13,036 nucleotides of DNA from Bacteroidales bacterium (GCA_004557195.1 SFER01000045.1:1-13036); one strand, 5' to 3'. Positions 1 through 7,800 are shown, numbered from the stretch's first letter. Numbers and translations are program-made. Notes: generated from the letters alone by a model not told the origin.

Positions 1-18
1 GACGCATCTATAAACACG

Positions 19-59
19 AACGCCCGGATCGAACCGTTCAGGCTCAATCCGGGCGTTTT
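19..59 (+). terminator. Rho-independent terminator-like hairpin at the left edge
   Basis: A perfect 11-bp inverted repeat, AACGCCCGGAT (19-29) with ATCCGGGCGTT (47-57), encloses a 17-nt loop and ends in a short T run (56-59). It would terminate a rightward gene lying left of the window; a TAA at 11-13 could be its stop codon. The coding frame of the SusD-like fragment opens directly after it, which is an odd place for a terminator and suggests a rearrangement. The T run is short, so terminator strength is uncertain. Confidence 0.5.
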
Positions 60-88
60 CATATCGCTTCAACAGCGCGCCGCGCGTC

Positions 89-406
89 ATGGCGGCGTTC
101 TTCAGCATGGAAATGTGGAACGATATGCGCCGCTACGACTACAATCCTGAAATCTTCCTTGGCTGGAGCCGTCCTAAATTCTGGGAATACAGCACAGGTG
201 CTCAACAAGCAGTTCCTGAAGGCAAACAATTCCGTCGTTGGAAACAATGCTCACACGAACAGAACTACAATGCCGCCAACCTCAACGAAATCGGTAAAGA
301 AGTTCCGGGAGCAAAATACTCCGAAGACTACAAGACCAACGGTATTTGGAATGCCGAACTCGATGCTTGGACAATCAACGTTTGGTGGGATTCAACACAA
401 GAATAA
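89..406 (+). pseudogene. C-terminal fragment of a RagB/SusD-family outer-membrane lipoprotein
   Basis: The 105 residues from ATG 89 resemble the C-terminal part of SusD/RagB-type proteins, the surface lipoproteins that bind glycans for a SusC TonB-dependent channel. Visible family marks are an FFSMEMWNDMRRYDYNP stretch near the start, an FRRW..CSHEQNYN block and the WTINVWWDS ending. Family members are usually several hundred residues long, so the signal peptide and most of the TPR-rich body are missing. The frame stays open upstream to about 14 but meets TAA at 11-13 and runs through a terminator hairpin, so this is not simply a gene cut by the window edge. Homology may start a little before 89, around 63. 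A UUCG terminator follows the stop by about 20 nt. I read it as a remnant; a misassembled contig edge could give the same picture. Confidence 0.6.
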
Positions 407-425
407 TCATCAATCACTTCAATAC

Positions 426-452
426 AGAGGCTGCTTCGGCAGCCTCTTTTTT
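426..452 (+). terminator. Strong UUCG-loop terminator after the SusD-like fragment
   Basis: A perfect 9-bp stem, AGAGGCTGC (426-434) with GCAGCCTCT (439-447), closes on a TTCG tetraloop and is followed by a T run through 452. This is a textbook intrinsic terminator. It ends one base before the left direct repeat of the ATPase cassette, so the cassette begins exactly at the end of this transcription unit. Confidence 0.9.
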
Positions 453-453
453 C

Positions 454-528
454 GCCCCTTTGGAATTATTAGTCGTGGAAATGTGGGATTTTTTGACACA
501 TTTCCACGACTAATAATTATTTTTTGCT
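454..528. repeat. Left palindromic direct repeat of the ATPase cassette
   Basis: The core is a perfect inverted repeat with 22-bp arms (464-485 and 497-518; the arm includes TTATTAGTCGTGGAAATGTG) around an 11-nt loop, GGATTTTTTGA. The flanks GCCCCTTTGG on the left and ATTTTTTGCT on the right also recur at the right copy. The right arm lies where the -33 region of the ATPase promoter should be, so the palindrome could act as an operator or extrude as a cruciform next to the promoter. Confidence 0.9.
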
Positions 529-535
529 ATCTTTG
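528..535 (+). promoter_or_regulatory. Bacteroidetes -7 box of the ATPase gene
   Basis: TATCTTTG matches the Bacteroidetes TAnnTTTG element. Transcription would start near 543 and give a short leader before ATG 561. No good TTTG -33 box lies 19-21 nt upstream; that position falls in the right arm of the palindrome (nearest match TTTC at 501-504). This supports 561 as the start rather than an upstream extension of the frame. Confidence 0.6.
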
Positions 536-560
536 CATACCGATTTTAATTGAATTCAAG

Positions 561-1994
561 ATGATTATAGGCAGAGAGAAAGAAATAGCATTGCTCCGCG
601 GACTGCTTGAAGAAGACCAATCCCAATTTGTAGCCGTGTATGGTCGCCGCCGTGTGGGAAAGACATTTCTCATACGAGAATCGTATAATTACAACTTCAC
701 ATTCCAGCACACAGGCATCTATGCGGCACCATTAAAGGAGCAGTTGGCTGAGTTTTACCAGTCGTTAAAGAGCGCGGGATGCACTGCAAGCACGCTCCCC
801 ACAACCTGGAGCGAGGCATTTCATCTTCTTGAGCTCTTCATCGATAGCATGAAGCCCGATTCGGGAAAGAAAGTTATTTTTATCGATGAGATGCCGTGGA
901 TGGACACTCATAAATCGGGCTTTGTGCGCTCGCTTGACCATTTTTGGAACAGTTGGGCAACATCTCGCCGCGACATAGTGCTGATAGTGTGTGGAAGCGC
1001 AACCTCTTGGATTATCAATAATGTGATAATGAACTATGGCGGCTTGCACAACCGCCTCACAAACCAAGTGTATCTCGAGCCTTTCTCGTTGCGAGAGTGT
1101 CGTGAATATTGTCTTTCGCGCCGCCTTCACTACACCGACAATCAAATACTCGAGGCGTATATGGTGATGGGTGGAATCCCTTATTATTGGAGTTTCCTCA
1201 AGCGAGGTGAAAGTGTGGCGCAGAATATCGATAGAATGTTTTTCAAGGAAAAAGGAGAACTCTCGCTGGAATTTAAGGCGTTGTATTCATCGCTATTTAA
1301 GCGTCCCGACACCCATATACAGATAGTTACAGCCCTTGCGACTCGAAAAATGGGAATGCTGAGAGACGATATGCTCACAGCCACTAAACTCACCGACAAC
1401 AAAACATTCTCCACAGCCCTGCTCGAACTTGAACAGTGCGGTTTCATCCGCAAATATCTCCCTATTGGGGCGAAAAGAAAGAATGCCGTGTATCAACTAA
1501 TGGATAACTACACCCTTTTCTATTTCGATTTTATAAAAGAAAACCACAATGGAGATGAACATTTCTGGACCTCATCTATCGACACCCCGTTGCACCACAG
1601 TTGGGCAGGGCGAGCATTTGAGCGCGTGTGCCTCCAGCATCTACAGCAAATAAAAGCCGCACTCGGATTCTCGGCTGTGATAAGCAGTGCACATTCATGG
1701 GTGTATCGACCTCAAAAAAATGCCGAAGAAGGCACAAAAGGCGCACAAATTGATTTGCTAATCGACCGCAACGATAAGACAATCAACTTGTGTGAAATGA
1801 AATACTCATCCGCCCCCTACGTCATCACCGAAGAAGAGGATTTGAGAATAAGAAACCGCCGAGCGATGTTTATTCGCGCTACATCCACGCGGAAAACAGT
1901 GCTTGTAACCTTGATTACCACCTATGGTCTTGCTGCCGGAGGGTATTCTGGCGACATCCCTTGCCAGGTGACGATGAAAGACCTTTTTAAGTAG
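561..1994 (+). CDS. STAND-class AAA ATPase with DUF234 (PD-(D/E)XK-like) C-terminus
   Basis: This 477-aa protein has the layout of the MJ/PH/SSO-type ATPases, common in archaea and Bacteroidales and mostly of unknown function. Visible in order: an IIGREKE start; Walker A GRRRVGKT (28-35); Walker B VIFIDE (105-110); a GSATSW strand typical of the group (145-150); a winged-helix-like region (about 250-320); then a DUF234 part with GRAFE (350-354), D398 in QIDLL, and E412-M-K414. The last three fit the E...D...ExK spacing of PD-(D/E)XK nucleases, so nuclease activity is possible but unproven. There is no signal peptide or membrane segment, so it is probably cytosolic. The start is set by the -7 box at 528-535; the open frame continues upstream only through the repeat. 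It stands alone between two palindromic repeats, and the right one starts on its stop codon. A second family member starts at 12791. Family assignment is firm; a role in defence, mobility or regulation is inference. Confidence 0.88.
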   Translation: MIIGREKEIALLRGLLEEDQSQFVAVYGRRRVGKTFLIRESYNYNFTFQHTGIYAAPLKEQLAEFYQSLKSAGCTASTLPTTWSEAFHLLELFIDSMKPDSGKKVIFIDEMPWMDTHKSGFVRSLDHFWNSWATSRRDIVLIVCGSATSWIINNVIMNYGGLHNRLTNQVYLEPFSLRECREYCLSRRLHYTDNQILEAYMVMGGIPYYWSFLKRGESVAQNIDRMFFKEKGELSLEFKALYSSLFKRPDTHIQIVTALATRKMGMLRDDMLTATKLTDNKTFSTALLELEQCGFIRKYLPIGAKRKNAVYQLMDNYTLFYFDFIKENHNGDEHFWTSSIDTPLHHSWAGRAFERVCLQHLQQIKAALGFSAVISSAHSWVYRPQKNAEEGTKGAQIDLLIDRNDKTINLCEMKYSSAPYVITEEEDLRIRNRRAMFIRATSTRKTVLVTLITTYGLAAGGYSGDIPCQVTMKDLFK

Positions 1995-2066
1995 CCCTTA
2001 TGGAATTATTAGTCGTGGAAATGTGCCAAAAAATCCCACATTTCCACGACTAATAAATTTTTTGCT
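1994..2066. repeat. Right palindromic direct repeat of the ATPase cassette
   Basis: The core is a perfect inverted repeat with 20-bp arms (2006-2025 and 2037-2056) around CCAAAAAATCC. Arms and flanks match the left copy in direct orientation, with 2 mismatches in the first 32 bases. The loop, however, matches the reverse complement of the left loop at 10 of 11 positions. A T-rich tract (2058-2063) follows, so in the rightward transcript it could also work as a terminator for the ATPase gene. Confidence 0.9.
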
Positions 2067-2139
2067 CGCAAAACAAGTAGCAGGACACGCTCCCCCAAGT
2101 GCATCCGCGTCGCCAAGTGCGAGCAATAGAAGCCATCAT
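2050..2139 (-). CDS. Possible 29-aa small ORF ending inside the right palindrome
   Basis: On the minus strand, ATG at 2139 opens a 29-codon frame (MMASIARTWRRGC...) ending at TAG 2052-2050, inside the palindrome arm. A TAnnTTTG box (2167-2160) lies about 20 nt upstream, so a leaderless or short-leader transcript is plausible. A 9-bp inverted repeat, TTGCTCGCA (2062-2070) with TGCGAGCAA (2118-2126), spans most of the ORF, so the product could instead be a structured small RNA. I do not recognise the peptide. Coding status is weakly supported. Confidence 0.22.
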   Translation of the reverse strand: MMASIARTWRRGCTWGSVSCYLFCEQKIY

Positions 2140-2159
2140 GTCAATGAGCGATTGCGCTG

Positions 2160-2167
2160 CAAAGATA
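2160..2167 (-). promoter_or_regulatory. Possible leftward -7 box
   Basis: The plus strand reads CAAAGATA, which is TATCTTTG on the minus strand, a perfect TAnnTTTG. The nearest minus-strand TTTG (2196-2193) is 25 nt away, longer than the usual 19-21, so the -33 part is poor. It would drive the small ORF or RNA at 2050-2139 towards the ATPase cassette. Confidence 0.35.
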
Positions 2168-2291
2168 CGACCTCAACTACCGTTAAATTTGTCAAATTTC
2201 CCCTTTTTGGCGCGTTTTGCATAAATAATGCGTTTTTTTGTTTTTTATAATGCCTATCCCGACGAAAATCGAGCCGAAAGTCGCTATAATT

Positions 2292-2322
2292 TTTGAGAAT
2301 CGACGCTATTTTCGTAACTTTG
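2292..2322 (+). promoter_or_regulatory. Promoter of the cvpA-suf operon
   Basis: TTTG (2292-2295), a 19-nt spacer, then TAACTTTG (2315-2322) is a full match to the Bacteroidetes sigma-ABfr consensus. Transcription should start near 2330, about 12 nt before the cvpA ATG. It is the only strong promoter I see before the seven-gene run. Confidence 0.8.
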
Positions 2323-2341
2323 CAAGTTAATATAAGGAATT

Positions 2342-2878
2342 ATGTCGTTAATAGATGTCATATTACTAATAGTGATAATCGGTGGAGTGTTGAGAGGCGG
2401 AATGCAAGGTGCCATCAAGCAGATTACATCCATCATCGCGCTCGTTTTGGCTATCATTCTCACCAACATGTTTGGCGGTGTCGCCACAACATTGCTCGGC
2501 GAGATAGTGCCCGAAATGGGCGAGGAGCAATGGCTCGGCGCATTTGTGGCGCATGTGCTGCTTTTTGTGCTGGTCTATCTCTCGGTGTCGCTGCTCGGGC
2601 GGGTTATCAAGAACCTCGTGTCGTCGCTAAGCCTCGGTTTTATCGACCGCATCCTCGGTGCTCTCTTCTGCACCCTGAAATATGTGCTCATCTTGAGCCT
2701 TTTGCTCAATGCATGGCACTACATTAGCCCCGACAGCAGTGTGTTCACCTCGTCGCGGCTTCTCGACGGCGCGCTCATGCGTTGGATAGTCGATTTCGCA
2801 CCGATGCTCATCGACTCACCGCTCATAGCCGAAACTCTAAATCATGCCGGCAATGCGGCAACGGCGGCGGTTGAATAG
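2342..2878 (+). CDS. cvpA: CvpA family membrane protein
   Basis: This 178-aa protein resembles the CvpA family (about 160-200 residues, named for colicin V production). Visible are an N-terminal hydrophobic segment (about 3-18) leading to a GVLRGGMQGAIKQ loop, which is typical of the family, then hydrophobic segments at about 27-45, 67-85 and 103-122, and a hydrophilic Ala-rich tail. That gives about four inner-membrane helices. The biochemical role of the family is not settled. It is the first gene of the operon, about 12 nt after the predicted transcription start, and its stop is 35 nt before sufB. Position beside suf genes does not by itself show a role in Fe-S assembly. Confidence 0.85.
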   Translation: MSLIDVILLIVIIGGVLRGGMQGAIKQITSIIALVLAIILTNMFGGVATTLLGEIVPEMGEEQWLGAFVAHVLLFVLVYLSVSLLGRVIKNLVSSLSLGFIDRILGALFCTLKYVLILSLLLNAWHYISPDSSVFTSSRLLDGALMRWIVDFAPMLIDSPLIAETLNHAGNAATAAVE

Positions 2879-2913
2879 AACCTGACCGGTGAAAATTTTG
2901 TTATATAGAAAGT

Positions 2914-4407
2914 ATGCAAGACAATATGGAACAAAACAATATAAACGTAGCCGACAAGAAGCAAGAAAATGAAGAAATCTTGCGCGATGTAACCGCCGGC
3001 GAATACAAATACGGATTTGTGTCGGATATCGACACCCACATTATCCCCAAGGGGCTGAATGAGGATGTGGTGCGATACATCTCCACTGTGAAAGGCGAGC
3101 CGGAATGGCTGCTCGAATTTCGCCTCAAGGCGTTCCGCCACTGGCAGTCGCTCGAGATGCCGCATTGGGCACATCTCGACATCCCCGAAATCGATTATCA
3201 GGGAATCAGCTACTACGCTGCACCCAAGCCGAAAAGCGACGCTCCGAAATCGCTCGACCATATCGACCCCGACCTCAAGAAAACTTTCGACAAACTCGGA
3301 ATTTCGCTCCAGGAACAGATGCGCCTGAGCGGAATGGCAGTGGACGCGGTGATGGACAGCGTGAGCGTGAAGACCACCTACCGCGAGCGTCTTGCCGAAC
3401 TCGGCGTGATTTTCTGCTCCTTCTCGGAGGCGGTCAAAGACTATCCCGACTTGGTGAAAAAATACCTCGGCAAAGTGGTGCCCTACACCGACAACTATTT
3501 CGCCGCCCTCAATTCGGCGGTGTTTAGCGACGGCTCCTTCGTCTATATCCCCAAGGGGGTGAGATGCCCGATGGAGCTCTCCACCTATTTCCGCATCAAC
3601 TCGGCGAACATAGGGCAGTTTGAACGCACCCTCATTGTTGCCGACGACGATGCCTACGTCTCCTATCTCGAAGGCTGCACCGCCCCGATGCGCGACGAAA
3701 ACCAGCTCCACGCCGCAATCGTGGAGATAATCGTTGAAGACCGCGCCGAGGTGAAATATTCTACCGTGCAAAACTGGTATCCCGGCGACAAAAACGGCAA
3801 TGGCGGTATCTACAACTTTGTAACCAAGCGCGGATTGTGCCGCGGTGATTTCTCCAAGTTGTCGTGGACCCAGGTGGAAACCGGAAGCGCTATCACTTGG
3901 AAATATCCGAGTACGGTGCTCGCAGGCGACAACTCGGTGGGCGAATTCTACTCGGTGGCAGTAACCAACAACTACCAGCAAGCCGACACCGGCACCAAGA
4001 TGATTCACATCGGCAAGAACAGCCGTAGCACCATCGTGTCGAAGGGAATCTCGGCGGGACACAGCCAGAACAGCTACCGCGGACTCGTGAAAGTGGTGCC
4101 AAAAGCCACCGGATGCCGCAACTTCACCCAGTGCGACAGCCTTCTGCTCAGCGACACCAGCGGCGCCCACACATTCCCGTATATCGATGTGCAAAACTCG
4201 TCGAGCGTGGTCGAGCACGAGGCTACTACATCAAAAATCAACGAAGACCAGATATTCTACTGCAACCAGCGCGGAATCTCCACCGAAGACGCCATCGGAC
4301 TCATTGTCAATGGCTATGCCAAGGAGGTGATGAGCAAACTCCCTATGGAATTTGCCGTCGAGGCGCAAAAACTCCTCCAGGTAACCCTCGAGGGCGCAGT
4401 GGGATAG
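2914..4407 (+). CDS. sufB: Fe-S cluster assembly scaffold SufB
   Basis: SufB is the scaffold of the cytosolic SufBC2D complex on which [Fe-S] clusters are built. The 497-aa length is close to the 495 of E. coli SufB. The C-terminal beta-helix core is well conserved. C407 in FTQCDS and H435/E436 in VVEHEA have the same spacing as E. coli Cys405, His433 and Glu434, which are implicated in sulfur transfer and nascent cluster binding. The N-terminal block [16 protein letters not shown] is also typical. Met1 at 2914 is used here; Met5 at 2926 is an equally possible start, since no Shine-Dalgarno sequence helps. sufC follows after 30 nt. Long antisense frames across the gene are codon-bias shadows. 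Confidence 0.97.
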   Translation: MQDNMEQNNINVADKKQENEEILRDVTAGEYKYGFVSDIDTHIIPKGLNEDVVRYISTVKGEPEWLLEFRLKAFRHWQSLEMPHWAHLDIPEIDYQGISYYAAPKPKSDAPKSLDHIDPDLKKTFDKLGISLQEQMRLSGMAVDAVMDSVSVKTTYRERLAELGVIFCSFSEAVKDYPDLVKKYLGKVVPYTDNYFAALNSAVFSDGSFVYIPKGVRCPMELSTYFRINSANIGQFERTLIVADDDAYVSYLEGCTAPMRDENQLHAAIVEIIVEDRAEVKYSTVQNWYPGDKNGNGGIYNFVTKRGLCRGDFSKLSWTQVETGSAITWKYPSTVLAGDNSVGEFYSVAVTNNYQQADTGTKMIHIGKNSRSTIVSKGISAGHSQNSYRGLVKVVPKATGCRNFTQCDSLLLSDTSGAHTFPYIDVQNSSSVVEHEATTSKINEDQIFYCNQRGISTEDAIGLIVNGYAKEVMSKLPMEFAVEAQKLLQVTLEGAVG

Positions 4408-4437
4408 CAATTATAAACTCGAATAACATAAAACGCT

Positions 4438-5208
4438 ATGCTTGAAATAAAAAATCTTCATGCCACAATCGAAGGCAAGGAAATATTAAAAGGTATCAAC
4501 CTTGTGGTGCGTCCCGGCGAGGTGCACGCAATCATGGGTCCCAACGGCTCGGGAAAGAGCACCCTCTCGGCAGTGCTCACAGGCAATCCGGCATACACCG
4601 TTACCGGCGGCGAGGTTACATTCTATGGCAAAGACCTCCTCGCCATGTCGCCCGAAGACCGCAGCCACGAAGGGCTTTTCCTCAGTTTCCAATATCCGGT
4701 GGAGATCCCCGGAGTGTCGATGGTCAACTTTATGCGTGCCGCAATCAACGAGAAGCGCAAATACTTCGGCAAAGAGCCACTCTCGGCAACCGAATTTCTC
4801 AAACTCATGCGCGAGAAACGTGCCATTGTCGAACTCGACAACAAACTCGCATCGCGCTCGGTGAACGAAGGCTTCTCGGGCGGCGAGAAAAAGCGCAACG
4901 AGATTTTCCAAATGGCTGTGCTCGAGCCGAAACTCTCAATACTTGACGAAACCGACAGCGGTCTCGACATCGACGCCTTGCGTATCGTTGCCGGCGGTGT
5001 AAACAAGTTGAAAACCGAAAACAACGCCACTATCGTCATCACCCACTATCAGCGCCTGCTCGACTATATCAAACCAGATTTCGTGCATGTGCTCTACAAA
5101 GGGAAGATTGTGATGACCGGCGGTCCCGAACTCGCACTCACCCTCGAGGAAAAAGGCTACGACTGGATTAAGCAAGCCGAAGAACAACGAATTGAAAACG
5201 GCAAGTGA
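4438..5208 (+). CDS. sufC: Fe-S assembly ATPase SufC
   Basis: SufC is the ABC-type ATPase that drives conformational change of the SufB-SufD heterodimer. The 256-aa protein shows Walker [10 protein letters not shown] (34-42), Q-loop QYP (85-87), ABC signature FSGGEKKR (146-153), Walker B LSILDE (166-171), D-loop SGLD (174-177) and H-loop His203 in ITHYQRLL. The [12 protein letters not shown] block is diagnostic of SufC rather than a transporter ATPase. There are no membrane segments. Its TGA stop overlaps the sufD ATG by one base (TGATG), implying translational coupling. Confidence 0.97.
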   Translation: MLEIKNLHATIEGKEILKGINLVVRPGEVHAIMGPNGSGKSTLSAVLTGNPAYTVTGGEVTFYGKDLLAMSPEDRSHEGLFLSFQYPVEIPGVSMVNFMRAAINEKRKYFGKEPLSATEFLKLMREKRAIVELDNKLASRSVNEGFSGGEKKRNEIFQMAVLEPKLSILDETDSGLDIDALRIVAGGVNKLKTENNATIVITHYQRLLDYIKPDFVHVLYKGKIVMTGGPELALTLEEKGYDWIKQAEEQRIENGK

Positions 5209-6563
5209 TGAGACAATATATCGATTTCTATAACTCGCAGCGAGACAACATCTCAGCCCACTCCTCGCAACTGATGAATTCTCATCGCGCTGAGGCGCTG
5301 GAGGTTGTGGAGCGTGTTCCGCTTCCGCGCAAGGGGAGCGAGAACTACGAGGTGAGCGACCTCCCGGCAATGTTTGCCCCCGATTTCGGCATAAATGTCA
5401 ATCGTGTCGATATTCCCATCGATGTGGCAGACACATTCCGCTGCGATGTGCCCAATCTTTCCACTCACATCTATTTCCTGCTCAACGATGCATTCCGCGC
5501 GGGAAAGTCGTCGGGCGTGTCGATGCCCTCGGGCGTGATTGTGGATTCGCTATGCCGCGCATCGCAACTCTACCCCGACCTTGTGGGGCAATACTACAAC
5601 ACCATCGCTCCACATGACAATGCTCAAGTGGCTCTCAACACCCTCTTGGCGCAGGATGGCGTGTTTGTATATATCCCCGACGGTGTAGTGCTCGACAAGC
5701 CGTTGCAATTTGTCAACATATTCAACTCTGCCAAGCCGCTCATGGGCAACCGCCGCTGGCTCATCGTCATGGGGCGCGACTCCAATGCTCGCTTGCTCCT
5801 CTGCGACCACACGCAAAACAAGGAGTGCGAGTTTCTCAACAACCAGGTGATGGAAGTTGTTCTCGGCGAGAATGCCACCCTCGACATCTACGATATCGAG
5901 GAATCGTCGAGCCTCACGGGACGGGTGTCGTCGCTGTGGGCGCGTCAAGCCACAGGCAGTAATCTCCTTGTGAATGGCATCACTCTCGTGAATGGCACCA
6001 CCCGCAACGATATGTCGGTGGACATCGTGGGAGAGCATTGCGAAACACATCTCCTCGGCATGGCTATCTGCAACGAGCATCAGGTTATCGACAACCACAC
6101 CTTCATAGCCCACAACACCCCGCGCTGCACCAGCAACGAACTCTTCAAGTATGTGCTCGACGATGAGGCGCGCGGTGCTTTCACCGGAAAAATCCTGGTG
6201 AAAAAGGGTGCCGACAAGGTGGAGGCTTACCAAAGCAACAAAAATGTGCTTGCGTCGGAACTCGCCAAGGTGCACACCAAGCCGCAACTCGAAATCTATA
6301 ACGACGATGTGCGTTGCAGCCACGGTGCCACTGTGGGACAACTCGACAAGAACGCACTTTTCTATATGCAGGCGCGTGGCATCTCCCTCTCCGAGGCGCG
6401 CATGCTCCTTATGCAGGCTTTTATGAGCGATGTCATCGCCGAAGTGAGACTCGAATCGCTCCGCGACCGCTTGAGACACCTTGTCGAGAAGCGTTTCTAC
6501 GGACAACTCGCTTTGTGCCGCGATTGCGCCGCTTCTTGCCACGACAAGATTAACCACATCTGA
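5208..6563 (+). CDS. sufD: Fe-S assembly protein SufD
   Basis: SufD is the SufB paralogue that pairs with SufB and SufC and supports iron entry and cluster formation. The 451-aa protein (E. coli 423) has a variable helical N-terminus and the conserved C-terminal beta-helix. C370 and H372 in RCSHGAT match E. coli Cys358 and His360. Other family blocks are FIAHNTPRC and ARGISLSEAR. I chose ATG 5208, which overlaps the sufC stop; GTG at 5205 would add one residue and looks less likely. sufS starts 4 nt after the stop. Confidence 0.96.
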   Translation: MRQYIDFYNSQRDNISAHSSQLMNSHRAEALEVVERVPLPRKGSENYEVSDLPAMFAPDFGINVNRVDIPIDVADTFRCDVPNLSTHIYFLLNDAFRAGKSSGVSMPSGVIVDSLCRASQLYPDLVGQYYNTIAPHDNAQVALNTLLAQDGVFVYIPDGVVLDKPLQFVNIFNSAKPLMGNRRWLIVMGRDSNARLLLCDHTQNKECEFLNNQVMEVVLGENATLDIYDIEESSSLTGRVSSLWARQATGSNLLVNGITLVNGTTRNDMSVDIVGEHCETHLLGMAICNEHQVIDNHTFIAHNTPRCTSNELFKYVLDDEARGAFTGKILVKKGADKVEAYQSNKNVLASELAKVHTKPQLEIYNDDVRCSHGATVGQLDKNALFYMQARGISLSEARMLLMQAFMSDVIAEVRLESLRDRLRHLVEKRFYGQLALCRDCAASCHDKINHI

Positions 6564-6567
6564 ATCT

Positions 6568-7788
6568 ATGAGCAAAATTCTTGATATTGAAAAGATTAGG
6601 GAAGATTTCCCGATATTGAAACGAACCATCGAGGGGAAACCTCTCATCTATCTCGACAGCGCCGCCACTTCGCAAACTCCCCGTTGCGTGGTCGAGGCGA
6701 TTGAGAAGATGTATTTCGAGACCAAAGCCAATGTGCACCGCGGTGTGCACACCCTCTCGCAGGAGGCTACCGACAAGGTGGAGGCTGCCCGCGAGCATGT
6801 GCGCCGCTACATCAACGCTTCTTCTATCGAGGAGGTAATCTTCACTCGCGGCACCACCGAGGCTATCAATCTCGCTGCTTCGTCGCTCGGTGACTCGTTC
6901 TGCAACGGCGATGAGATTATACTCTCGGTGATGGAACACCATGCCAACATCATTCCGTGGCAACTCCTCCAGCGCCGCCGTAGAATCAACCTCAAGGTGA
7001 TTCCGATGAACGACCGCGGCGAGCTTCTTCTCGATGAATATGAAAAACTGTTTAGCGACAACACTCGCATGGTGGCTATTGCCCATGTGAGCAATGTGCT
7101 CGGCACCGTGAATCCGGTGAAGGAGATGGTGGCTATTGCCCACAAGCATGGCGTGCCGGTGCTCGTCGATGGCGCTCAGGCTGCGCCCCACATGAAAATC
7201 GACGTGCGCGACATCGATGCCGACTTCTACGCTTTCTCGAGCCACAAAATGTATGGTCCCACCGGCGTGGGAGTGCTCTATGGCAAGAAAAAACTCCTTG
7301 AGGTGCTTCCTCCCTATCAGGGTGGCGGCGAGATGATTAAGCATGTGTCGTTTGAGAAGACCACTTTTGCCGACCTCCCGTTCAAATTTGAGGCGGGAAC
7401 CCCCGATTATGTGGATATTGCCGCATTCGATACAGCTCTTTCATATATAGAGAGCATCGATATCCGCGAAATCGAGGCTCACGAGCAATATCTCTGCGAT
7501 ATGGCTACTCGCCTGCTCAACGAAATCCCGGGGATGCGCATCTTTGGCAATGCCCCGCACAAAAGCGGCGTGGTGTCGTTTCTCGTAGGGGATATCCATC
7601 ACTATGATATGGGCTTGCTGCTCGACAAACTCGGAATTGCCGTGCGCACAGGGCATCATTGCGCCCAGCCGCTCATGACCGCTTGCGGTGTCGAGGGCAT
7701 GGTGCGCGCTTCGTTTGCGCTCTACAACACCGAGGAGGAGGTGCAACACTTCGTAGAGGCTGTGGCGAGAGTCGCCAAGATGTTTTAA
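6568..7788 (+). CDS. sufS: SufS-type (class II) cysteine desulfurase
   Basis: SufS is a PLP enzyme that releases sulfur from L-cysteine as an enzyme persulfide and feeds SufB. The 406-aa length equals E. coli SufS. Visible residues are YLDSAATSQTP near the N-terminus, H124 in EHHAN (stacks on PLP), D201 in DGAQ, PLP lysine K227 in SSHKMYGP, and persulfide cysteine C365 in RTGHHCAQP. The short loop before C365 marks the SufS rather than the IscS/NifS class. The frame is open upstream to an ATG at 6481, but that overlaps sufD by 83 nt and lacks family similarity, so 6568 is the start. No SufE or SufU partner is in the window and must be encoded elsewhere. phoH follows after 12 nt. Confidence 0.97.
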   Translation: MSKILDIEKIREDFPILKRTIEGKPLIYLDSAATSQTPRCVVEAIEKMYFETKANVHRGVHTLSQEATDKVEAAREHVRRYINASSIEEVIFTRGTTEAINLAASSLGDSFCNGDEIILSVMEHHANIIPWQLLQRRRRINLKVIPMNDRGELLLDEYEKLFSDNTRMVAIAHVSNVLGTVNPVKEMVAIAHKHGVPVLVDGAQAAPHMKIDVRDIDADFYAFSSHKMYGPTGVGVLYGKKKLLEVLPPYQGGGEMIKHVSFEKTTFADLPFKFEAGTPDYVDIAAFDTALSYIESIDIREIEAHEQYLCDMATRLLNEIPGMRIFGNAPHKSGVVSFLVGDIHHYDMGLLLDKLGIAVRTGHHCAQPLMTACGVEGMVRASFALYNTEEEVQHFVEAVARVAKMF

Positions 7789-7800
7789 TTAAGTTACGAC

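Larger units (their letters stand above)
454..2066 (+). mobile_element. Putative ATPase cassette bounded by ~73-bp palindromic direct repeats
   Basis: One DUF234-type ATPase gene is enclosed by two repeats that align at a constant offset of 1540 bp (454-516 with 1994-2056), followed by a shared ATTTTTTGCT (519-528 and 2057-2066) after a 2-nt indel. Both copies carry long palindromes. The left copy starts just after the upstream terminator and the right copy starts on the last base of the ATPase stop codon, so the unit holds one gene and nothing else. The gene looks more AT-rich than the suf genes to its right. There is no transposase, integrase or recognisable target-site duplication. I infer a gene captured between repeats that could excise by recombination and leave one palindrome; mobility is not shown. 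Confidence 0.4.

Noticed and set aside
159..560. Upstream extension of the first ATPase frame to 159
   Set aside because: The extension overlaps the SusD-like fragment, the UUCG terminator and the palindrome in another frame. The protein family starts at the IIGRE motif, matching ATG 561.
2219..2247. Weak hairpin (GCAT/ATGC) followed by T runs, possibly a terminator
   Set aside because: The stem is only 4 bp of mixed pairs with an AT loop, and no transcript is known to end here. The T runs are in line with generally AT-rich intergenic DNA.
2023..2250. 75-codon plus-strand frame starting inside the right palindrome
   Set aside because: It begins in the repeat, has low-complexity Ser/Ala content, runs against a possible minus-strand promoter, and has no promoter of its own.
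2842..4218. 458-codon open frame on the minus strand across sufB
   Set aside because: It is antisense to a clearly conserved sufB. Its His/Val/Gly-rich composition is the usual shadow of strong codon bias in this GC-richer operon. No promoter or family motif was seen.
5550..6647. 365-codon minus-strand frame across sufD and the start of sufS
   Set aside because: Same codon-bias shadow; it lies opposite conserved SufD residues and crosses a gene junction.
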